A DNA stretch of 64,000 nucleotides from Pontibacter ramchanderi (GTDB lineage: Bacteria; Bacteroidota; Bacteroidia; Cytophagales; Hymenobacteraceae). A program made the position numbers and the translations under genes. Location of the stretch: the NCBI RefSeq assembly GCF_002846395.1, contig NZ_PJMU01000002.1:1054001-1118000 (forward strand). The letters run 5' to 3'. This document shows, piece after piece, positions 26,203-35,700 of this stretch (positions are counted from its first letter, which is position 1; each line of letters begins with the position of its first letter). Below the pieces are notes generated by a model, which was not told the DNA's origin, did not search any database, and saw only the letters and a program-made list of their open reading frames with translations.

Positions 26203-26206
26203 ACAG

Positions 26207-26214
26207 CAAAGGTA
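26207..26214 (-). promoter_or_regulatory. -7 element immediately upstream of rsmI
   Basis: TACCTTTG on the minus strand, four bases before the ATG. If used, transcription would begin at or inside the start codon. Confidence 0.45.
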
Positions 26215-26295
26215 TTACTTAAATGTCGGATTATACAGGGCTAGGTGCACCGCGAGCCGCATAGCTTCTATTTCAGAGTTCAGGCCTCCGTTGCC

Positions 26296-26541
26296 TTACA
26301 CCATCAGGTTGTCGTAAAGCTCGTCGATGCGGCGGGCCAGTTCCAGGTCTTTGGCTGTTACGGTGTTGCCGGCATCGTGCGTGGTCAATTCGATCTCTAC
26401 TTTGTTGTACACATTGCTCCACCACGGGTGATGGTCCAGCTCCTCTGCTATATCGGCCACCTGGTTCATAAAAGCCATGGCCGCTCTAAAATCCTTGAAC
26501 TGAAAGCTTCGGGTGATTTTATTGTCTGTTTCTTTCCACAT
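26296..26541 (-). CDS. 4a-hydroxytetrahydrobiopterin dehydratase
   Basis: An 81-residue pterin-4a-carbinolamine dehydratase (PhhB/DCoH family). The catalytic pattern is visible: H37-H38-P-W-W and, downstream, YNKVEIELTTH55. The enzyme dehydrates 4a-hydroxytetrahydropterin formed by aromatic amino acid hydroxylases, or serves as a molybdopterin-related homologue. Length is slightly short of the usual 95-110 residues, with the N-terminal strand trimmed, but the active site is intact. No hydroxylase gene lies in the window. Confidence 0.9.
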   Translation of the reverse strand: MWKETDNKITRSFQFKDFRAAMAFMNQVADIAEELDHHPWWSNVYNKVEIELTTHDAGNTVTAKDLELARRIDELYDNLMV

Positions 26542-26647
26542 AAATCAGTGCTGTAAGTTTGGGTGTCAAAGGCCGGCTACCTACAAGGTATAGGGCTGCG
26601 GTAACTAGGCCAAAAACGCAGGCGTATAGGTATACCACACTAAAACT

Positions 26648-27517
26648 ATGAAAACTATGGCAAACAAACCAAAACAAGTGCCCGCCCAGGAGCAGGAAGT
26701 GCAACCCGGCAAAGAGCATAAGATGACGCCACAGCCCGAGTACATACGCGAAAACTACAAAGGCAGCGATAAACTAAAAGGCAAAAGAGCCCTGATTACG
26801 GGTGGCGACAGCGGCATTGGCCGTGCCGTGGCCGTGCATTTTGCCCGCGAGGGCGCCGACGTTGCCATCGTATACCTGAACGAAGACAAAGATGCCAAAG
26901 ACACGCTTGCACTGATCGAAAAAGAAGGCCGCAAAGGCGTGCTTATCTCCGGCGATATTGGAGACGAAGCCTTTTGCCAGAAGGCCGTGAAGCAGGCCGT
27001 GAAGGAACTAGGAGGGCTGGACATACTCGTAAACAACGCCGCCGAGCAACACGAGCAGTCCGACTTGAAAGACATTTCTAAAGAGCAGCTGCAACGTACT
27101 TACCAGACCAACATCTTCTCGATGTTCTACATGACCAAAGCCGCCCTGGAGCACATGAAGGAAGGAAGCGCGATCGTCAACTCCACATCCGTTACCTCCT
27201 ACCGTGGCAGCGACCACCTCATGGACTACGCCTCTACCAAAGGAGCCATTACAGCCTTTACCCGTTCACTTTCAGCAAACCTGGCCGAAAAGAAAATCCG
27301 GGTAAATGCCGTGGCCCCCGGCCCGATCTGGACGCCCCTTATACCTGCCTCTTTTGATAAGAAGAAAGTAAAAGAATTTGGGCAGGACGTGCCGCTAGGG
27401 CGCCCAGGGCAGCCATCGGAAGTGGCGCCGGCCTATGTGCTGCTCGCCTCAGCGGATGGGTCTTATATTACCGGGCAGGTGATCCATGTGAACGGTGGCG
27501 AACAGGTGGGCAGCTAA
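26648..27517 (+). CDS. SDR oxidoreductase of the general-stress type
   Basis: A 289-residue short-chain dehydrogenase with a 40-residue polar N-terminal extension (PQPEYIRENYKGSDKLKGK) typical of the YdaD/YhdF general-stress subgroup. NAD(P) site TGGDSGIG at 51-58, NNAA at 129-132, catalytic S181 region, Y194 and K198; the end reads ITGQVIHVNGGE. An alternative ATG at 26657 would remove three residues. These enzymes are induced by salt and desiccation in other bacteria; the substrate is unknown. It is followed on the same strand by two small disordered proteins that also look stress-related. Confidence 0.88.
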   Translation: MKTMANKPKQVPAQEQEVQPGKEHKMTPQPEYIRENYKGSDKLKGKRALITGGDSGIGRAVAVHFAREGADVAIVYLNEDKDAKDTLALIEKEGRKGVLISGDIGDEAFCQKAVKQAVKELGGLDILVNNAAEQHEQSDLKDISKEQLQRTYQTNIFSMFYMTKAALEHMKEGSAIVNSTSVTSYRGSDHLMDYASTKGAITAFTRSLSANLAEKKIRVNAVAPGPIWTPLIPASFDKKKVKEFGQDVPLGRPGQPSEVAPAYVLLASADGSYITGQVIHVNGGEQVGS

Positions 27518-27596
27518 GCAGGCTAAACCATAGCGACCGAAATGGAGTAAAAACAGGTATAGCGCTCCCGAGGGGAGCATGAAAATGACTTGAACT

Positions 27597-27908
27597 ATGG
27601 AAAACAAAGAGAACGATAAACACGCCGGCGAATCGCAGCACAGCGAGGCTGCCAGAAACAGACCAGTACGCGTGATTGAAGACGACACGACAGATCAGGA
27701 GTTCCGTGCAGGGCATATCATACCGGGCGCGGATCCGCCCAAGAACGAGCACCAGCGCGGCGGCTTCGGCAACCGCGACGGCAAAGAGGGCTTCGGCAGC
27801 GACACTGCTTCTGAGGGGCCGTCCGCCACGGGTGTCAACGACTATGCCGATGACGGCACACCGCCACCCGACAACATGCGCACCGAAGACGAAGGGCGCG
27901 GCACCTGA
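27597..27908 (+). CDS. Hydrophilic disordered protein, hydrophilin-like
   Basis: A 103-residue protein with no hydrophobic core, no Cys and no Trp, rich in D, E, G, N and R. About 14 glycines make over 13% of the chain. Such composition meets the usual description of hydrophilins, small LEA-like proteins that protect cells during drying or high osmolarity. I recognise no domain. It lies 79 bases after the stress-type SDR, in the same direction. Assignment of a protective role is inference from composition and context. Confidence 0.65.
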   Translation: MENKENDKHAGESQHSEAARNRPVRVIEDDTTDQEFRAGHIIPGADPPKNEHQRGGFGNRDGKEGFGSDTASEGPSATGVNDYADDGTPPPDNMRTEDEGRGT

Positions 27909-28005
27909 TCCATTTCATTGAACTTTGCACAAGGTATAGCTGCGCTCAGGTATAGCCTGCGGTAGCTGGCCTTTTATTTTTAACTTAAAACAAGGAGGAC
28001 ACATT

Positions 28006-28242
28006 ATGCCATCATATAAGCATACCCAGCCTGGGGGAGAAAACTCAGGAAATCCGACTGGCAAGGGCCAGGACAAGGCTGGCGGCAAGCCAGTTGATCC
28101 AAACAGCACAAGGGCGGAGCACGAAGACCTGGAGAATAAGTATACCGTGGATGATGCGGACGAGACTGGGGCTAACGTGCGCGTAAACAACCCGAACCGC
28201 AACCATAACAAGCCGGGCTTAGACAACAACAAGTATAACTAA
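28006..28242 (+). CDS. Hydrophilic Asn/Gly-rich small protein, hydrophilin-like
   Basis: A 78-residue protein, fully hydrophilic, with 9 glycines, many asparagines, and no Cys or Trp. Short repeats such as NPNRNHNKPG and GNPTGKGQDKAGG suggest disorder. It has one of the few strong Shine-Dalgarno sequences in the window (AAGGAGG, 10 bases upstream), which is unusual for Bacteroidota and supports efficient translation. A strong terminator follows. Together with the gene at 27597 it looks like a small stress-protectant pair; no family is recognised. Confidence 0.65.
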   Translation: MPSYKHTQPGGENSGNPTGKGQDKAGGKPVDPNSTRAEHEDLENKYTVDDADETGANVRVNNPNRNHNKPGLDNNKYN

Positions 28243-28260
28243 TCAGAGAAACTGCTGAGA

Positions 28261-28298
28261 AAAATAGCACCTGCTTTTGCAACAGGTGCTATTTTTTT
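28261..28298 (+). terminator. Terminator after the hydrophilin-like gene
   Basis: AAAATAGCACCTG and CAGGTGCTATTTT arms around a 9-base loop, followed by a seven-T run. It ends the SDR-hydrophilin group. Confidence 0.92.
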
Positions 28299-28339
28299 AG
28301 CCAAATCAGAACACCTCAGTAGACCAGACGCATCCCGCC

Positions 28340-29035
28340 ATGGCCCGATACGCGATCAGTGACATACACGGCTGCTCCCGCACCTTTAAAACACTTGTGT
28401 TAGAGCAGCTGCAACTAAAGAAAACAGACGAGCTATACCTGCTGGGCGACTACGTAAACAAAGGGCCTGACAGCAAAGGCGTATTGGACTTTATCATACA
28501 CCTGCAGAAGCAGCATTGTCAGGTATACTGTCTCCGCGGTAACCATGACCAGATGCTACTCAAAGCCGCCTCCAAAGGAGAGTCAGCACTAAACCTATCC
28601 GAGCAGGAAAAGGCGATGGTACTGCATAACTTCGGTATGCGCGACTTTAAAAAGCTCCCTCCTACCTACGCCAGCTTTATAGACGCGCTTCCCTTCTACT
28701 TTGATTTACCGGACTACTTTTTGGTGCATGCCGGCTTTGACTTCCATCAGGACGATCTTTTCCGCGACAAAGAAGCTATGCTTAACATCAGGCACTACGA
28801 AGTGGACTGGGAGCGACTTCATAACAAGAGACTTCTGCACGGCCATACCCCTACTGCCCTCCATGCCATAAAGAAAAGTGTTGCACACCAGGACGCCAGA
28901 ATTAACCTGGATGCAGGCTGCGTCTACTACAAAAACGCCACTTATGGCAACCTGGTAGCTTTGGATTTAGACACTAATTTATTGAATATTCAGTGCAATT
29001 TAGACCGGCCCTATCCTGTCCGCAGAAAGAGTTGA
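28340..29035 (+). CDS. Metallophosphoesterase (PP1-like serine/threonine phosphatase family)
   Basis: A 231-residue calcineurin-like phosphatase. The three metal motifs are D8-I-H10-G, GD37YVNKGPDS and GNH69DQ; further histidines appear in the HAGF and HGHTPT motifs. The set matches bacterial PP1-like PrpA/PrpE and diadenosine tetraphosphatase-like enzymes; YVNKGPDS replaces the more common VDRGPDS. Whether it acts on phosphoproteins or small nucleotides is not clear. It begins after a terminator, so it is probably its own unit. Confidence 0.9.
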   Translation: MARYAISDIHGCSRTFKTLVLEQLQLKKTDELYLLGDYVNKGPDSKGVLDFIIHLQKQHCQVYCLRGNHDQMLLKAASKGESALNLSEQEKAMVLHNFGMRDFKKLPPTYASFIDALPFYFDLPDYFLVHAGFDFHQDDLFRDKEAMLNIRHYEVDWERLHNKRLLHGHTPTALHAIKKSVAHQDARINLDAGCVYYKNATYGNLVALDLDTNLLNIQCNLDRPYPVRRKS

Positions 29036-29442
29036 TTATAAGCAGTTTGGTATTATTTAATTAAATCTAAAATAGATAATATTAAGTAATAAGTTTGTTG
29101 AATAACAGTACAATTTTGAATATTTGAATAAAAAAAATAATAATAATTGTATTGAAATTACCATCCCTATAATTAATATTGCTTTATATTAATAATCATT
29201 TAGACTTATTTATATAAGCGGCAAAATAATTCTTCCTAATATTTTAACAGCTAAAGCGCTATTCTGCAGGTGAGGTTACAACTCCAATTGCTGTAGAGAG
29301 CTCTTTGTGCTTGTGCCGTTAGCATTTACCAATATGAGTGCTAAAAAATGCTGTAAAAAGTATATAGGGAATTGCTTTGCCTAAACCTGAGGCTTTCTAA
29401 CAAGCCACCAACCTGAATCTTCTAATTTTTTATGCATTTGTT
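29036..29442. other. Very AT-rich gene-free spacer
   Basis: About 400 bases of A/T-rich sequence with several AATATT-type words ahead of the first T9SS cargo gene. I find no open frame or tRNA and no exact TAnnTTTG promoter, only near matches. It marks the left border of the AT-rich island. Confidence 0.6.
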
Positions 29443-31971
29443 ATGAAACACATCTACAATCCAACCTATGCCGCCTTCCCCCAGCGGCTAACTACCAAAG
29501 CTCAGGGAACAGCTGCGGTAAGTAAAATTTTTATGACGCTATTAATAGGCTTTTTCCTGCTGGTGAGTGGGAAGAGTTTTGGGCAGAATGAAGATATGAT
29601 ACCTTATAACAATAACTTTAACCAAAGCTCAGACTTCAGTACTGCTTTGAGGAGTGATGGCAGCTTAAATATTGTAAATAGCCAATTACGAATTACTGGT
29701 GGAACTGGTCAAAATGATAGTTATGAAGGGTACGTGATGATAAATAACAGAAAATTTGACATTAAGGCAGGTTATACATACATAGTAAGTTTTGATGCTG
29801 TGGCTTATGATAATGCACAAGCTTCGGCTGGTGTTGTACAACTATTTGCAAATAGTACCGGGGTATCAAATAATAATTTCATCGGTGCTCCTTTTGGTGG
29901 CAGCGTTACCGTTGCCAAGGGTGTTGCCACAAACTTAGTGCGTTACACAATTCAATTTGTGGCTCCAAGTTCTTCTGTAGAACAGCAATTTCTTGCCTTA
30001 AAATTGACTAGTGCGCAAAGGGGCAACAATTCAGCCTTAACGATTGATAACTTGTCTATAACTGGTTCTTGTGCGCCAACTGCACCAATAGCAATTGGGT
30101 CTGGTAGCTGTACCCCAACATCTCTTGATTTGAAAGCAGAAGGAGCTTCTGGAACGGAAAGGTACCAATGGTATGATGAAAACCAAAATCCTATTTCTAC
30201 TGCAATAACAGCAAATTATAGAACTGAGCACCTAACTAGAAGTACTACTTTTTATGTTGCAAAAGTTAGCTCTTTAGGTTGCGCAAGCCAAAAAGTAGCT
30301 GTGCTTGCACGAATTGGCAACCCTATACCTCCAACAGTGACATCGGATGCTAAATGTGTAAATGGTAACCAAACGATCACTTTTACTGCCAGCGGAGCTG
30401 GGCTTAATGAAACCTATAGATGGTATACCGCTGCAGGGGCACTAGTAACAGAAGGCGCAACATTTGTGCGTCAAACAAATAAAGAATATGGTGATTATTA
30501 TGTAGTAATTGCTGGATCTGGATCTTGTCAAGCACGAACAGACATCAATGTGCCTGATAACAACCCAAATCCGAGCAATCCAACTGCAATGTCTATAAAT
30601 CAATGTGGTAATGGTTCGGTTAAAATAGAGCCTATAGTAGAGCCAGGAATGAGTTATATATGGTATAGCGCAGCTGGCGATTACTTGGGCGAGGGCACCT
30701 CTTACATAACACCTGAATTTATAGCTGGAACTGCCCCTGTAAACTATGTTTATAATATCAGAAAAGTAAATATTGCCACAAGATGCGAGAGTAATGCTAC
30801 GGCCCAAGTTACAATAACGGTCACACCTATACCAGAAGTAAGCGCAATCATGGGTCAAGCAGCGGTATGCCAAGGGACGACAGGTGTTACCTACCGTGTT
30901 CCTGCTATCTCTGGTGCAACATATTCGTGGGTCTTAACTCCAGATGCAGGTTCCTCTGGTGCAACTATAACTGCTGGTGCAGGAACAAGCCAAATTACGG
31001 TAAACTATCCCACTTCCACTTACCGAGGCAGAATATCAGTAACAGTTTCAAATATTTGTAACACATATACCTCAAACCTATCGGTTCAGGCATCAGGCAA
31101 TAATACTGCTACAGGAAATATAATTGAGCCAGATAATTTAGAAATAGATAAGCTAGCAGTTTTCAAATTCATGACAAATGTGCCAGAAGCCGAAATCGAA
31201 GCTATTCAATGGTTCAAAAACGAAACGGGATCAACTTCTTGGATAAAAGGACCGACAAGTAGGGATTGGACTATTGATCAGATGCCAGGGAACATTGATG
31301 GGTTCAGAGTTGCAATTCGCGTGAGAAATCCTAGCGTAGCTTGCTTTACTAGTCTTGGCAATTTAGGTATCGAGGGTTTTGAGGCAAATTCCTTTTATAT
31401 CGACGACCTGCCTATCACTCCTCTTCCTGTAGAGCTCGTGTCCTTTAAAGCGCAGCGTCATACCAAAGGAGTGAACTTAACATGGGCGACGGCTTCTGAA
31501 CTGGAAAACAAAGGATTTGAGGTGCAGGTTTCTACAAACGCCAGAGACTTCACAGCAATTGGTTTTGTGGAAAGTAAAGTAGGAACCACTTCACTGCGTC
31601 AGGACTACAACTTCCTGGATACTAAAGCAGTGTCTGGTACACGTTACTATCGTTTGAAGCAGGTCGACTTTGATGGCACGACTTCCTTCTCACCCATCAG
31701 AGCCGTTACCTTGAACGCTGAAAATGCCACCGCCTCAGCTTATCCAAACCCATTCGATGACGCCGTAGTTGTAACACTTAACGGCACAGAAGCTCGCAAT
31801 GTACAGGTAGTCCTAGTGGATGCGATGGGCAAAGTGCTTCAACAGCGCACTGAAGAAACCTCCGGCAACTCCATTACAGTGGATATGCGCGGTATCACGA
31901 CTAAAGGGATGTATGTGCTATATGTGCTTGATAATAACACGAAGCATACCTTTAAACTCATGAAGCGTTAA
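29443..31971 (+). CDS. Secreted T9SS type A cargo protein
   Basis: An 842-residue secreted protein. An unusually long N-terminal signal region (hydrophobic core IFMTLLIGFFLLVSG) is followed by a carbohydrate-binding-like beta sandwich (about 50-205). Several Ig-like domains come next (about 210-560), with paired cysteines such as CTPTSLDL and KCVNGNQTITF. A conserved LPVELVSFKAQ..WATASELENKGFEVQ module sits at about 660-750. The T9SS type A sorting domain (SAYPNPFDDAV to KLMKR) ends the chain. The T9SS would carry it across the outer membrane and anchor it on the cell surface. No catalytic motif is visible; an adhesin or matrix role is likely. The gene is AT-rich relative to its flanks. Confidence 0.88.
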   Translation: MKHIYNPTYAAFPQRLTTKAQGTAAVSKIFMTLLIGFFLLVSGKSFGQNEDMIPYNNNFNQSSDFSTALRSDGSLNIVNSQLRITGGTGQNDSYEGYVMINNRKFDIKAGYTYIVSFDAVAYDNAQASAGVVQLFANSTGVSNNNFIGAPFGGSVTVAKGVATNLVRYTIQFVAPSSSVEQQFLALKLTSAQRGNNSALTIDNLSITGSCAPTAPIAIGSGSCTPTSLDLKAEGASGTERYQWYDENQNPISTAITANYRTEHLTRSTTFYVAKVSSLGCASQKVAVLARIGNPIPPTVTSDAKCVNGNQTITFTASGAGLNETYRWYTAAGALVTEGATFVRQTNKEYGDYYVVIAGSGSCQARTDINVPDNNPNPSNPTAMSINQCGNGSVKIEPIVEPGMSYIWYSAAGDYLGEGTSYITPEFIAGTAPVNYVYNIRKVNIATRCESNATAQVTITVTPIPEVSAIMGQAAVCQGTTGVTYRVPAISGATYSWVLTPDAGSSGATITAGAGTSQITVNYPTSTYRGRISVTVSNICNTYTSNLSVQASGNNTATGNIIEPDNLEIDKLAVFKFMTNVPEAEIEAIQWFKNETGSTSWIKGPTSRDWTIDQMPGNIDGFRVAIRVRNPSVACFTSLGNLGIEGFEANSFYIDDLPITPLPVELVSFKAQRHTKGVNLTWATASELENKGFEVQVSTNARDFTAIGFVESKVGTTSLRQDYNFLDTKAVSGTRYYRLKQVDFDGTTSFSPIRAVTLNAENATASAYPNPFDDAVVVTLNGTEARNVQVVLVDAMGKVLQQRTEETSGNSITVDMRGITTKGMYVLYVLDNNTKHTFKLMKR

Positions 31972-31986
31972 GGGGATTAATTATTT

Positions 31987-32030
31987 AAAACAGGAAAGGG
32001 CTGCAGGAAACTGCAGCCCTTTCCTGTTTT
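31987..32030 (+). terminator. Very strong terminator
   Basis: Perfect 20-base arms (AAAACAGGAAAGGGCTGCAG and its complement) with a GAAA loop and a T-tract, 16 bases after the stop codon of the first T9SS gene. This is the strongest hairpin in the window. Confidence 0.96.
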
Positions 32031-32728
32031 TGGGCTTATGGGTACTATCATCGTCTTATATTCATGCCGACCAAGAGACACATATTTAAAACAGGTATAC
32101 CTGTATCTATATATTAGTATGTAACCCATTTAAAATTAGCGATATACATTTATGAGAGAGATAGAAATTATTGGCTCAAATAAATAGGTGCAAAAATTTT
32201 TAAGCAATAAAATTTGCTTAGAGGGCATCATTATGAGTGAAATAAGAGCAAACGGGGCACGCCTATTTGCGCGTTTAACTAATATTGTCGCATATAGTCG
32301 CAATTAGTTAATAGGCATTAAATAGGTGTATGTAGACCTGAATTGAGGCGAATGACTAAGTTCCTAACCAAATGAATTGGATAGTTTTACAGTGCTATTA
32401 AATAGGCATATTGTACTAGAGCTAGAAATTAAATAATATCCGATCACTATATATAATATTTTTATGCAATAATAGAAAAGTTAAGTCTTAACATTGTTTA
32501 GTTCTATATATAAAAAATAAATCTGAAAAGTTTCTAAATAACTAAATCAAGGCACTTTTTAAAAAGGTGCTCAAACGCATCAAAAACGAAGCTTAGAAGT
32601 TGTGAGTTAAAATCAGACAAAAAAACAGTGGCTTATATTGCAAAAGTGAAAGATAAATTATCTTATTTTGTGATAATTAACTTAGCATTAAAACTGCACA
32701 AAAATTTATTAACTCTTAACTTTTAGCT
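32031..32728. other. AT-rich regulatory spacer with AAATAGG repeats
   Basis: Nearly 700 bases without a credible gene. It holds several copies of an AAATAGG(C/T) word (32181, 32309, 32317 and 32397, and inverted at 32261), plus an inverted GATAAATTATC..GATAATT element around 32650. The size and repeats suggest elaborate control of the large adhesin that follows, but no known operator is recognised. Confidence 0.5.
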
Positions 32729-35700
32729 ATGGCACAACTCTACACCCCTCCATTAGGCCGGCTTTTACGTTCTCTGCTCCTGCAGTGCGTGATTATGCTG
32801 GGTCTGGTCTCCGCTATAATGGCGCAGGCTCCTACTACTAATACGACAGTCAGCTATGAAGGCCCGTGGTTAGGATCAACTCAAGGTGGCAAAGTAACGT
32901 CCAACAAACTTGTAACAGATGGCGACGACTTGGCACCTAGTACTATAGGCGGCTCTGCTCAACTACGGTATACAGATTCGTATGTGAATGTGAAGCTACA
33001 GGATGCAGGTAATATAGGGCAAACAGGCTACAAAGTTAGCTATAGTTTGAAGGCGAGTACGACGCGCTCATCATACAATGCGAAAGTACGCGTGAGTTAT
33101 CAGCTTTATGAGGGAGAAAGCGAAACAAATGTTTCAGAAGAACTTGTTTCGGTTACAACTACCACTAGTCGTAACAGCTTATACCTGCCAAATAACGCAA
33201 CCAATATCAGGTTTCAGTTGGAGGAAGTGACGAATGCCTATGTTTTCCTAGATGCTATTACGGTATCTCAAGAACCTGAGATTGCTGGCTTTACACCAGC
33301 TCTAGGGCTTCCAAAGGAGGTGGTAACTATAACTGGTAAGCACCTGAACGAGGCGACCCAAGTATACTTTGGCGACATAGTAGCAACACCGATCGACAAA
33401 GCTGATGGAATGCTGACAGTAGCCGTGCCTTACGGTGTAAAGACAGACAAGATTACTGTTGTAAACCCATATGGATTTGTAATAAGTGAAAACGAATTTG
33501 TTGTGCCAGCGCCGGTATTTAATGTGACCACAGCTTTCAACCCAGGTGAAGCAGCGCCTGGTCGGACAATCACCATTTATGGCCAAAATTTAACTGGAGT
33601 AAATCAAGTGCTGTTTAATGGTGTAGCAGCAGATCCTACTACTATCAAATACGAAGTAGAAACAGAAGACTCAGAAATTACAGTAACTATTCCGTTAGGA
33701 GCTACATCAGGTCCATTAACAATTGCTAGCCCAGCAGGCTCAACAGTGAGCACGCCAACATTCAATGTTCTAGGTCCTCAAATCTTAGCGCAAGAAGGAG
33801 AACCGAATGCAGGTTTTGAGTTTTACCCCGTCTCTGGCAGTGCTGGCGATGAGGTAACCCTCTATGGTAAATACTTTCTAGCAGTAACAGAGGTACAGTT
33901 CAATGGAATAAAAGCAACCAATTTAAGTGTAGTTAACGATAGCACTATAAAAATATCAGTACCACTCGGGGCAGGCACAGGTGTAATAAAAGTACTTGCG
34001 CCAGCAGGAGAAGATGAAAGTTCTGTTGCGTTCGATGTGCCTGCGCCGAAGTTTGCTGATTATGATGCTGAATCCAGCAAATTCCAGTTCAGCCCAAACA
34101 CAGCCGGGCCAGGAATGCAGATTAAGCTGTTTGGCACAAACATGTCGAGTGTAGCTACTGTGCTGTTTGCCGGTAACAATGGTGCAGGTGTAGAGGCTAC
34201 CATTGCACAACCGACAAGAGATGACGAGTTAACTGTAACAGTACCGTCTGATGCAGAAACTGGCACTATCAGAATTATTGCGTCAGGTGCTGGCAAAGAA
34301 GACGAAAGTGAGCAGGTGTTTAACTTTGTGCCAACGCCAGTTATTGCGACTGTAACTACCACTACTGGCGGCTCCGTCTATGGTATCGTTCCAGCTGAAG
34401 GGACTACAGACATTGTGAAGATTACTGGTGAAAATTTCCAGACCGCTGAACAAGTAATTTTCGGTAGCATCTCGCTTGGACTCTATAATGCTGAGACATC
34501 ACCAAATGGCTTCCAGGTAAACGAAGCTGGGACAGAAATCACATTCCCGCTCGTAATAGGGATGGCTACTGGTAGCATCACTGTAAAAACAAAAGGTGGT
34601 GAAGGAGCATGGGAAGGTCCTTTAGAAGTTATCTATCAGCCTTCAGTTGTCAGCATCAGCCCAACCAAGGGCCCGCTTGGCAGAGCAATCACCATCACGG
34701 GTCAGTATCTGAAGTATGTATCTGAAGTAACATTCCTGGGAAGCACAGAAGGTGCCGAACAAACAGTGACTTTGGTAACGCCAAATTCTAAAGATAATGA
34801 ATTGGTAGTGACAGTTCCTGCAGGTACCACAACTGGTGTGCTTCGCTTGACAAACCCTGCTGGTACAACTATTACAACTCAACAATATGAAGTTGTTCTG
34901 ATCCCGGTAATAACAGCTTTCAACCCTGTAGAAGGGGTAGCTGGTGATGAAGTGACGATTGAGGGTTATAATTTCACAAATACTACATCGGTTAAATTCG
35001 GTGCATTAGACGCAGCCTCTTTTGAGATAGTTTCTGATGAATTGATGACGGCGGTTGTACCAGTGGGTGCAGAAACTAGCCTGATTGAAATCACAAATGG
35101 AGTAGGTCCTGGAACAAGCCAGACAGAGTTTAAGATTATCCAGAAACCAACTATCGCTACAATATCACCACTGAGAGGCATTGTTGGTGACATTATTACT
35201 ATTACAGGTACAAACTTCTACGGAGAAAACCTGGTAGTAACTTTCCTTGGTAGTGAAGAAGCTGATGATGAGACAACAGTAACAATTGCAAGCGCAAATG
35301 TGAACGAGACTTACACACAGCTAACCGTAGCTGTGCCTGTTGGTGCCGTTACAGGTAAACTGATGGTTACAAATGCTGCTGGTGATAGCGAGCATAGCAC
35401 GGACATCTACGAAATCGTAACAAAACCGGAAATCGTTAGCTTCAACCCAATAGAGGGTAAGGTAGGCGATATAGTTACAATTACAGGTTGGTTGCTGAAC
35501 GAAGTAACCTCAGTTGAATTCAACGGTACACCTGCAACACCAATCGAAACAGGAAGAACAGCGAAATCAATGACGGTAGCTGTGCCAATGGAGGCCACTA
35601 CAGGTCCACTGGCGCTGCTGGTAGATGGAGTTGAAGTGGACAACACAGAGGAAAACCTCTTCACGGTTATACCTGCTCCTATAATCACATTGGTAGAGAA

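Noticed and set aside
32233..32310. A 25-codon frame (MSEIRANG...) in the spacer before the TIG-repeat gene
   Set aside because: It has no ribosome site or family likeness, and its spacer is full of repeats; length is within chance for this composition.
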